The notes beneath the pieces were generated by a model. It searched no databases and was not told the origin of the DNA. It saw only the letters and a program-made list of their open reading frames with translations. Of a stretch of 5,201 bases of DNA, positions 1-4,774 are shown piece by piece. The stretch's first letter is position 1. Each line of letters begins with the position of its first letter. A program made the translations under genes and the position numbers. This DNA comes from JAGQSZ01 sp049672765 (lineage in GTDB: Bacteria; Actinomycetota; Acidimicrobiia; Acidimicrobiales; Microtrichaceae): the NCBI GenBank assembly GCA_049672765.1, contig JBATWQ010000388.1:1-5201 (forward strand), in the 5' to 3' direction.

Positions 1-338
1 CAGCTGTGCTGGTCAAGCTCTCCGACTTCGGCCTGGCCAAGCTCAAGGGGTCCGAGTTCACGATGACGGAGACCGAACTCAAGGGCACGAAGATCGACCC
101 GGCTCTCGGCTCGTTCAAGGACTTCGGTGCTGTCCATGACATCTTCGCTGCCGGCTTCGTGTTGCTCTACATTTTCACTGGGCGGAAGAACGTGGGGCGG
201 AGCAATGCAGTTCCGATCGAGCAGATCATCCACAAGTGCATCGACTCCCAGCCTGACCGGCGCTACCAGTCGGTGATGGAGCTGATCGCTGACGTCGAAG
301 CTCTGGACACGACCGTGACCAGCGAAGCTCCCGCGTAG
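1..338 (+). CDS. Ser/Thr protein kinase-like protein, C-terminal part (5' end outside window)
   Basis: The reading frame is open from the left edge (first full codon at 3-5) to the TAG at 336-338, giving about 111 residues, so the true start lies upstream. Visible are the DFG metal-binding motif of kinase subdomain VII (SDFGLAKL, DFG at nt 24-32), an activation-loop threonine/glycine stretch (KGTKIDPALGS), a subdomain IX-like aspartate in HDIFAAGFVLLYIFTGR, and a closing subdomain XI-like arginine in QPDRRYQSVMEL. These match the C-lobe of Hanks-type kinases, which phosphorylate Ser/Thr on proteins. The usual APE motif that ends the activation segment is not evident; the position reads PALGS. 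No transmembrane helix or extracellular sensor domain follows, and the protein ends about 20 residues after the kinase fold, so it is probably cytosolic unless a domain lies upstream. The ATP-binding lobe and catalytic HRD loop are outside the window, so activity cannot be judged. It is separated from the next gene by 99 nt and is probably a separate transcription unit. Confidence 0.8.
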   Translation, partial: AVLVKLSDFGLAKLKGSEFTMTETELKGTKIDPALGSFKDFGAVHDIFAAGFVLLYIFTGRKNVGRSNAVPIEQIIHKCIDSQPDRRYQSVMELIADVEALDTTVTSEAPA

Positions 339-410
339 CTGGCATGCTGTTACCTGCCGAAGCCGACACTGGTTCCTATCCGCGGCGACGGGGTCGGGTT
401 CCGGTTCAAT

Positions 411-430
411 GTGTAGCACGGGTGCTACAC
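411..430. promoter_or_regulatory. Palindromic operator of the vapBC-type operon
   Basis: A perfect 9-bp inverted repeat, GTGTAGCAC (411-419) and GTGCTACAC (422-430), is separated by only GG. It lies 7 nt before the antitoxin ATG and overlaps the -10-like box. Phd/YefM and VapB antitoxins are known to repress their own operon, alone or with the toxin, by binding short palindromes at this position. The sequence shows the dyad directly; its role as the antitoxin-toxin binding site is inferred. Confidence 0.75.
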
Positions 431-437
431 TGGCTTC
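426..437 (+). promoter_or_regulatory. Probable -10 box of the antitoxin-toxin operon (leaderless start)
   Basis: TACACT at 426-431 resembles the sigma70/SigA -10 consensus TATAAT and ends 6 nt before the ATG at 438, so transcription would start at or next to the start codon. No purine-rich ribosome-binding site precedes that ATG. Together these suggest a leaderless mRNA, common in actinobacteria. No good -35 hexamer is seen; the best match is the weak TTCAAT at 405-410. The box lies in the right arm of the palindrome, so a bound antitoxin would block RNA polymerase. Confidence 0.5.
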
Positions 438-719
438 ATGAGCACGACTGATCCGCAAAGCGAGAGTCTTTCGCAGCGCGAGTTGCGCAATGAGTCTGGA
501 CGTGTGCTTCGCGAGGTGAGCGAGGGGCGTTCGTTCGTGCTGACCAATCGGGGCGTCCCTGTAGGTCGCATCGTTCCTCTCGATGCTCCGCCTTCCGCGC
601 TGCCTATTTCCCGGCCGGCCAAACGTGTCGGAGGGTGGGCCGCTCTGAAGCCTCAGCCAACTGACGGCGACAGACCGATGAGGGAAATCCTTGACGAACT
701 GCGGGATGATCGGGTGTGA
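438..719 (+). CDS. vapB: Type II antitoxin, Phd/YefM family (VapB-type partner of a PIN toxin)
   Basis: This 93-residue protein neutralises the adjacent PIN-domain RNase and should repress its own operon. Residues about 9-50 have the prevent-host-death pattern: an N-terminal strand/helix (SLSQRELRNESGRVLREVSEG) followed by the strand-turn-strand FVLTNRGVPVGRIVPL. This family fold forms a DNA-binding dimer. The C-terminal part (about 51-93) is Pro-rich and ends in a charged helix (MREILDELRDDR), as expected for the flexible segment that wraps the toxin. The ATG at 438 is chosen because the palindrome and -10 box lie immediately upstream and the length is normal for the family. Its stop overlaps the toxin start by 4 nt (GTGA at 716-719), so the two are translationally coupled. 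The gene symbol reflects pairing with a VapC-like toxin; the fold itself is Phd/YefM rather than AbrB-type VapB. Confidence 0.9.
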   Translation: MSTTDPQSESLSQRELRNESGRVLREVSEGRSFVLTNRGVPVGRIVPLDAPPSALPISRPAKRVGGWAALKPQPTDGDRPMREILDELRDDRV

Positions 720-1120
720 GTGTACTTCCGGTCGTCTATGTGGACACTTCCGCGCTCGGAGCGCTGCTTGTCGCTCAGGCCGAGACTATGGATCTGGCGA
801 ACTGGCTTGATCGCGAGGACGCCCGACTCGTTTCGAGCGACCTTCTCGAAACCGAACTGCGGCGAATGGCGATCAGGGAGGGGCGGGATCAAGCAAAGGT
901 GAGCGCGATCCTCGATGGGGTATCGCTGGCCGCGCTCGACCGCGCCACGTATCGATCCGCTGGTTTCTTGCCCATGCAATACCTGCAAACTCTGGACGCC
1001 TTGCATCTGGAAGCCGCAATTCGGCTCGATGTAGACGCTGTCCTGACTTATGACCATCGGCTCGGGGAGGCAGCGAGGGCAGCGGGGCTGGACGTCATCG
1101 CGCCCGGCGCTGCCGGGTGA
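716..1120 (+). CDS. vapC: PIN-domain ribonuclease toxin (VapC family)
   Basis: This 134-residue protein has the length and motif order of VapC toxins, Mg2+-dependent RNases that cut tRNA or rRNA and stop growth when the antitoxin is lost. The four acidic positions of the PIN active site can be placed: D10 in VYVDTSAL, E47 in LLETEL (E45 is close by), D94 in QTLDALHLEAA and D113 in LTYDHRL. No catalytic residue is missing, so the toxin looks functional. The start is the GTG at 716, which overlaps the antitoxin TGA. There is no strong ribosome-binding site of its own, consistent with translation by coupling from the antitoxin. It is the last gene of a two-gene operon controlled from the palindrome at 411-430. 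The target RNA cannot be predicted from sequence. Confidence 0.93.
   Translation: MSVLPVVYVDTSALGALLVAQAETMDLANWLDREDARLVSSDLLETELRRMAIREGRDQAKVSAILDGVSLAALDRATYRSAGFLPMQYLQTLDALHLEAAIRLDVDAVLTYDHRLGEAARAAGLDVIAPGAAG
1101..1119 (+). terminator. GC-rich hairpin over the vapC stop codon (possible terminator)
   Basis: CCCGGC (1103-1108) and GCCGGG (1112-1117) form a perfect 6-bp stem around a GCT loop, extended to 8 bp by a G-U and a C-G pair (1101-1102 with 1118-1119). It covers the last vapC codons and part of the stop. There is no T-run after it (ACAAGG follows), so at best it is a tail-less terminator as proposed for some actinobacteria. It may also just reflect the coding sequence. Confidence 0.25.
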
Positions 1121-1162
1121 CAAGGACATCGACCCCATCTCTGCGATCTGGCTCCGAATGGT

Positions 1163-1245
1163 CGGTGCCAAAGCGCGTTGTAAGACCTTGCTCGTACGCT
1201 GAACAAGTAAGCGATCGAGGGAGCACGCACCACAGATGATTCATG
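1163..1245 (+). repeat. Direct repeat, upstream copy (in front of truncated higB)
   Basis: This copy aligns without gaps to 1858-1940 at a constant offset of 695 bp. Over 83 positions I count 11 differences; the inner 71 bp (1175-1245) has only 7. Shared elements include CTTG-N13-CAAG (1187-1190 and 1204-1207), a TACGCT box (1195-1200), a GAGGGAG ribosome-binding-site-like run (1217-1223) and ATGATTCATG (1236-1245). Similarity stops abruptly after CATG, exactly where the HigB-like coding sequence begins. In this copy the ATG at 1236 opens a frame of only 22 codons, while the ATG at 1243 is in frame with the HigB remnant. Confidence 0.9.
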
Positions 1246-1407
1246 TCTACGTTGGACGCTCTCCGGGTGCCGCCGGGCAACCGGCTGGAAGCGCTCAAGG
1301 GTGATCGGGTCGGCCAGCACAGCATCCGGATCAACGACCAGTGGCGGATCTGCTTCCACTGGACCGATGCTGGTGCCGAGGACATGCAGATCGTTGACTA
1401 CCACTAG
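1243..1407 (+). pseudogene. higB: N-terminally truncated HigB/RelE-type toxin
   Basis: The 54-codon frame encodes the C-terminal half of a HigB mRNA interferase. The pattern LRVPPGNRLEALKGDR, then HSIRINDQWRICF, ends with IVDYH at the very C terminus. HigB proteins are usually about 92 residues and cleave mRNA on the ribosome. The lysine of LKG, the arginine of WRI and the terminal DYH correspond to active-site residues of Proteus HigB, so the catalytic sheet is kept. The first about 38 residues, which form the N-terminal helical hairpin, are absent. The frame is closed by a TGA at 1237-1239, and the ATG at 1243 lies at the edge of the direct repeat, 19 nt from the nearest GAGGGAG, which is poor spacing. 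The gene therefore looks broken at its 5' end by recombination or deletion. A short peptide could still be made, but toxicity is doubtful. The stop overlaps the higA ribosome-binding site. Confidence 0.75.
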
Positions 1408-1413
1408 GAGGAG
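1406..1413 (+). promoter_or_regulatory. Strong ribosome-binding site for higA
   Basis: AGGAGGAG runs from inside the TAG stop of the truncated higB to 2 nt before the higA ATG (core AGGAGG 1406-1411, 4 nt spacing). It fixes the higA start at 1416. The antitoxin can be translated well even though the toxin frame is damaged. Confidence 0.8.
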
Positions 1414-1415
1414 AG

Positions 1416-1715
1416 ATGGCCGAGAAGCTCTATCCGCCGATCCATCCCGGTGAGGTCCTCATGGAGGACTTCATCAAGGGGTTCGGTATCACCCAGAACA
1501 AGCTCGCTGTGTCGATCGGCGTCCCGCCGCGGCGGATCAACGAGATCGTGCACGGCAAGCGTACGATCACCGCTGACACAGCGCTGCGGCTGGGGCGCTA
1601 CTTCGGCATCGAGCCGCAGTTCTGGCTGAACTTGCAGACCCGTTATGACTTGGAGCTCGCGGAGGATCTCGTGGGGTCTCAGGTCAATGAGATCGCGCCA
1701 CTGAAGACTGCATGA
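1416..1715 (+). CDS. higA: HigA-type antitoxin, XRE-family HTH protein
   Basis: This 99-residue protein has the HigA architecture: the family's start pattern PPIHPGEVLMEDF (7-19), then a helix-turn-helix covering about 24-48 (GITQNKLAVSIGVPPRRINEIVHGKR, whose later part is the recognition helix), followed by ITADTALRLGRYFGIEPQFWLNLQTRYDLELA (51-82), characteristic of HigA antitoxins. It should bind HigB and repress its own promoter as a dimer. Length and motifs are complete, unlike its toxin. The start at ATG 1416 is supported by the AGGAGG 4 nt upstream and lies 8 nt after the higB stop. With the toxin truncated, it is either an orphan antitoxin, which can protect against related HigB toxins, or retained as a DNA-binding regulator. 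A possible operator is the repeat element at 1163-1245, of which a second copy precedes mcrB. Confidence 0.93.
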   Translation: MAEKLYPPIHPGEVLMEDFIKGFGITQNKLAVSIGVPPRRINEIVHGKRTITADTALRLGRYFGIEPQFWLNLQTRYDLELAEDLVGSQVNEIAPLKTA

Positions 1716-1816
1716 TCGCCAATCGCCCGTACGTGCCGAACGATTTGCTCTCCCGGCTTGTCGGCGGCCGGATGTACTCAGTCGAGTTTGTAGGCGAGAC
1801 GCTGGCGATCGCGTAG
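1712..1816 (+). pseudogene. Short ORF overlapping the higA stop, probable remnant of a third gene
   Basis: The ATG at 1712 overlaps the higA TGA by 4 nt (ATGA), the arrangement of a translationally coupled third gene. The frame runs 34 codons to a TAG at 1814-1816. The peptide contains YVPNDLLSRLVGGRMYSVEFV. This resembles, from memory, the beginning of a longer actinobacterial hypothetical protein family that continues past the VEFV strand; here it ends almost at once. I read it as the cut-off start of a gene that once followed higA, with the rest lost at or before the second direct-repeat copy. It may also be a spurious small ORF. No function can be given. Confidence 0.4.
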
Positions 1817-1857
1817 TCAGGATTGATTGGCTAGGCAAACCTCAAGACCCGTTGCTA

Positions 1858-1940
1858 CGGCGCTGAACCGCGTTGTCTGACCTTGCTTCTACGCTGAACA
1901 AGTACGCGATTGAGGGAGCACGCACCACCGATGATTCATG
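1858..1940 (+). repeat. Direct repeat, downstream copy (mcrB leader and first codons)
   Basis: This is the partner of 1163-1245 at an exact 695-bp offset, with no insertions or deletions between them. It carries the same CTTG-N13-CAAG arms (1882-1885 and 1899-1902), TACGCT (1890-1895), GAGGGAG (1912-1918) and ATGATTCATG (1931-1940). Here the ATG at 1931 opens the long mcrB frame, so the repeat supplies the 5' region and the first three codons plus one base of mcrB. About 87 % identity over 83 bp indicates an old duplication or two related sequences brought together, not a fresh tandem copy. No terminal inverted repeats or transposase accompany it. Confidence 0.9.
1882..1930 (+). promoter_or_regulatory. 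Candidate promoter/leader and ribosome-binding site of mcrBC
   Basis: GAGGGAG at 1912-1918 lies 12 nt before ATG 1931, a slightly long but usable spacing. TACGCT at 1890-1895 is a possible -10 box, without a convincing -35 at 17 nt. The CTTG/CAAG arms at 1882-1885 and 1899-1902 flank that box and could be an operator. All these elements also occur in the upstream copy of the repeat, so they may be conserved because they work. Promoter assignment is inference. Confidence 0.35.
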
Positions 1941-4774
1941 AACGCGAGTTGGAGTTCCGGCGCGGGCGATTCGCCCAGATCCGCTCTGCCATGCGGGCGG
2001 CCGGTGGAGTGCCGTCAGACGGTGGCCGAGGCGATGGCCGTTCAGCACTTGCGGACCAACTGTTGGACCATCTCCGAACATTCCTGATCGACAACGATCT
2101 CGACGCATTCCGCGCATCGCTCAACCAGGCCTCGGCCGCCCCCGACTTCGCCAGTTGCTTCCCCGGCTACAACTTCGGCGTCGGCATGTTCCTCAACCAG
2201 CTGGTCGACGCTGCACCCGAACGTGATGAGCTGATCACGTTGCTGGACGCGACCCTCCGTCTACCCAACGACGACAGCGAAGGTGAGCAGCGCCTGAACT
2301 TGCTCGTCGACTACGTCGACCGGATTCGTCAGGGCAACCAGCCGGCGTCGAAGAGTGCCGTCATTTTCTTGTCGTTCTTCTGGTGGCTCCAGCACCCTGC
2401 GATGTGGCCGTTCCTCTGGCCCGCATCGGACGAGGCGCTGCGTCGTCTCGGATGGCTGCGCAGCGACCAGGCGCCAGTCGAGTCCTACCTCGGCTACCGA
2501 GACATCGTTCGCACGGTGCACGACAACGACGCGCTGGTTGAACAGACCCTGGCGTGGTTCAGCGCACATCCGTGGACCGGGCTCGACGTCGGCCTCGCCG
2601 ACCGCCTTGCCTGGGCACAAGAACTCAACGAATCGTGGGACGGCAAGTATCCCGACGGAGTGTTGGAGGTGGTGCAGACCGACCTCTTTGCAGCACTCGC
2701 CGAGATGCGCATCCTGGGCGACCACCTGGAAAACGAGGTCTCCGAAGCGACCGGGCGTCCGCTCCGCCGCCACATCGCCAACATCTACGCCACTCGAAAC
2801 ATCGAGCGGGTGCGCGACGACGTGTGGGTGAAATGGAAGCTGAAGAACGCTGATGGCTGGAACGAGGCGCCGTCTATCCATCTGCTGGTGCGCGTCGACA
2901 GCGTCACCGTCGGCTTCTCGCCGGGCCGACGCGAGCGTGGGTGGGCAGCGGCTCTGCGTCCGCTGCTCGACAAGATCGTTCCAGATGGGCTCGAGTACAT
3001 CTCGCTGTGGGCCGACCCGGTCACGTCGCCCAACACGGGTGAGTTCATCATCGGTCGCCGCTTCGATTCGTCCGAGGTACTCGGCGACGCGTCCTTTGCC
3101 AACACCATCGTCGCGATCGCCGCAGCGGTGCAGCCGCTTATGGACCGAACGGTGGATTCGGTTGGTCTGACACCTACACCAGATCCGGAGTCGGCGCCCG
3201 AGCTGCAGGCGTTGCACGCACGGTTCCTCGCCGAGCGCGGCTACCCGATCGAAAAGGACACCAAGGCGCGAGCGAAACGCGTCGAGTTCGCGGAACTGCT
3301 GCGCTGCGACCGACTCGACGTGCTGACCGCTGAAGAGTTCCGACTGATCTTCAACAGCAGCTTCTACGGCTTCGCCGGCAACCAGTCCATCCTCAACACG
3401 ACGCTGAACGACGGGGACCCCGACCAGCACGCTCGGGTCGTTGCAGCGCTGCGTGTGCTGCTCTGTGGCTCCGAACCTGTCGACCAGCGCATTAACCGCT
3501 GCCTCGACCCCGATGACCTCGGGATCAAAGGCCTTGGCGAGTCGGTGATCATGAAGCTGCTCTCTATCACCGACCCGGACCGTTTCGTGCCGGTGTTTCC
3601 TGTCGCCGGCGGCAACGGCAAGGCCGTGATGCTCAGTGCACTTGGGGCTCCGGTCCCTCCGGCGAATGCCGATAAGGGTGCACGCCAGGTCCAGGCGAAC
3701 GACAAGCTGCGGTCGCTGCTCGAGCCGCTGTTCCCAGGGGATCCGTGGGCGATGGGCCAGTTCGCCTTCTGGGCCCGAGGGCAGTTGGAGGTTCCACCCG
3801 ACGTCGATCCACTCGATGCGGTGGTCGAGGACTGCTATCTGCCCGACCGTTCGTTCATCGACGAGCTGGTCGATCTGCTCGACGACAAGGGCCAGATTGT
3901 CCTGTACGGCCCGCCCGGCACAGGTAAGACGTTCGTCGCTCGCAAGCTCGCCGAGGCGCTCGCTCCTTCTGATCAGCTGCGCAGGTTCGTGCAGTTCCAT
4001 CCGTCGACCTCGTACGAGGACTTCTTCGAGGGGTACCGGCCCGACACGGACGCCGGCGGCAACCTCAGCTACACGCTTAAGTCCGGGCCGTTTGCGCAGC
4101 TCGCTGATCACGCAGCCGTTGACCTCCGTCAGCACGTCTTGGTGGTCGACGAGCTAAATCGGGCGAACATTCCCAAGGTGTTCGGCGAGCTGTTGTTCTT
4201 GCTCGAGTACCGCGACCAGTCGGTTTCGCCGCTGTATCGCGACGAGTTCTCGCTGCCCGAGAACCTGTGGGTCATCGCCACGATGAACACCGCAGACCGC
4301 TCGATTGCGTCGCTCGACGCGGCGCTGCGGCGCCGGTTCCACTTCGTGCCGATCTTCCCCGACGACGGGCCGATGGAGGGTCTGCTCGACCGCTACCTGG
4401 AGCGTGAAGGCGGCGACCGCCAATGGGCACGTCTGCTGAACATGGTCAATGGAGAGCTGCGCGAGCAGCTCGGTAGTGGCGACCAGCTCATCGGGCCGAG
4501 CCACTTCTTGCGCAGCGACCTAGACGAGGCCCGCATGCAGCGCATCTGGCGCTACAACATCGAGCCGCTCATGGACGACCTCTTCTACGGCGACCGAGCC
4601 ACCATCACGCAGTTCCACTGGCCCGAGGTCATCGCCCGGTTCCGCAAATCTGCAGCAAGCACCGACGTGCCCGCCACACCGGAGCAGTCGTCCGACGAAT
4701 CGGCTATCGCTATTCCGAGTCTCGCCGCTGACGAATCCGCCACCGATATCGCCGCCGAGGATGGCGTCGAGTGA
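1931..4774 (+). CDS. mcrB: McrB-type AAA+ NTPase, restriction motor subunit
   Basis: From ATG 1931 this is a 947-residue protein. The C-terminal third is a clear McrB AAA+ domain: Walker A GPPGTGKT at 660-667, Walker B LVVDELNR with D740 and E741, the McrB signature MNTADRS at 785-791 (NTAD has been linked to GTP preference in E. coli McrB), and an arginine cluster RRRF at 800-803. McrB forms hexamers that hydrolyse GTP and translocate DNA to drive cleavage by McrC. E. coli McrB is 459 residues; here about 640 residues precede the NTPase. This N-terminal region should hold target recognition but matches no DNA-binding domain I can name. It includes an aromatic-rich stretch (FFWWLQHPAMWPFLWP), a section near 284-340 with RNIERVRDDVWVKWKL, and LGIKGLGESVIMKLL at 530-544, which recalls a helix-hairpin-helix. 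An acidic, Ala/Ser-rich, probably disordered tail follows about residue 904. ATG 1931 is preferred over an in-frame TTG at 1910 because GAGGGAG lies upstream; an internal ATG at 1991 is also possible. mcrC overlaps the stop by 4 nt. Confidence 0.92.
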   Translation: MIHERELEFRRGRFAQIRSAMRAAGGVPSDGGRGDGRSALADQLLDHLRTFLIDNDLDAFRASLNQASAAPDFASCFPGYNFGVGMFLNQLVDAAPERDELITLLDATLRLPNDDSEGEQRLNLLVDYVDRIRQGNQPASKSAVIFLSFFWWLQHPAMWPFLWPASDEALRRLGWLRSDQAPVESYLGYRDIVRTVHDNDALVEQTLAWFSAHPWTGLDVGLADRLAWAQELNESWDGKYPDGVLEVVQTDLFAALAEMRILGDHLENEVSEATGRPLRRHIANIYATRNIERVRDDVWVKWKLKNADGWNEAPSIHLLVRVDSVTVGFSPGRRERGWAAALRPLLDKIVPDGLEYISLWADPVTSPNTGEFIIGRRFDSSEVLGDASFANTIVAIAAAVQPLMDRTVDSVGLTPTPDPESAPELQALHARFLAERGYPIEKDTKARAKRVEFAELLRCDRLDVLTAEEFRLIFNSSFYGFAGNQSILNTTLNDGDPDQHARVVAALRVLLCGSEPVDQRINRCLDPDDLGIKGLGESVIMKLLSITDPDRFVPVFPVAGGNGKAVMLSALGAPVPPANADKGARQVQANDKLRSLLEPLFPGDPWAMGQFAFWARGQLEVPPDVDPLDAVVEDCYLPDRSFIDELVDLLDDKGQIVLYGPPGTGKTFVARKLAEALAPSDQLRRFVQFHPSTSYEDFFEGYRPDTDAGGNLSYTLKSGPFAQLADHAAVDLRQHVLVVDELNRANIPKVFGELLFLLEYRDQSVSPLYRDEFSLPENLWVIATMNTADRSIASLDAALRRRFHFVPIFPDDGPMEGLLDRYLEREGGDRQWARLLNMVNGELREQLGSGDQLIGPSHFLRSDLDEARMQRIWRYNIEPLMDDLFYGDRATITQFHWPEVIARFRKSAASTDVPATPEQSSDESAIAIPSLAADESATDIAAEDGVE

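Noticed and set aside
1121..1235. tRNA, riboswitch or small gene between vapC and the HigB remnant
   Set aside because: No cloverleaf, no strong multi-stem fold and no coding frame with a ribosome-binding site is seen. The stretch is mostly the repeat copy.
1236..1304. 22-codon ORF from the ATG at 1236, equivalent to the mcrB start in the other repeat copy
   Set aside because: It runs out of frame through the HigB remnant, has no protein-like character and stops at once. It is kept only as evidence of the duplicated leader.
1910..1930. TTG at 1910 as an upstream start for mcrB
   Set aside because: It overlaps the GAGGGAG site, has no ribosome-binding site of its own, and adds only seven residues with no family support.
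1163..1940. Insertion sequence or CRISPR array as explanation of the repeats
   Set aside because: There are only two copies, no regular spacers, no terminal inverted repeats and no transposase, integrase or cas gene in the interval.
1842..2117. - strand frames through both repeat copies sharing an ESSVVRAPSIAYLFSV peptide (also in 1048-1404)
   Set aside because: The shared peptide is simply the reverse translation of the nucleotide repeat. The frames diverge outside it and overlap well-supported + strand genes.
2261..4135. A very long open frame (about 624 codons) on the - strand inside mcrB
   Set aside because: It is the antisense shadow of a high-GC coding sequence. Its translation is Arg/Val/Leu-rich with no recognisable motif, while the + strand has textbook AAA+ motifs over the same bases.
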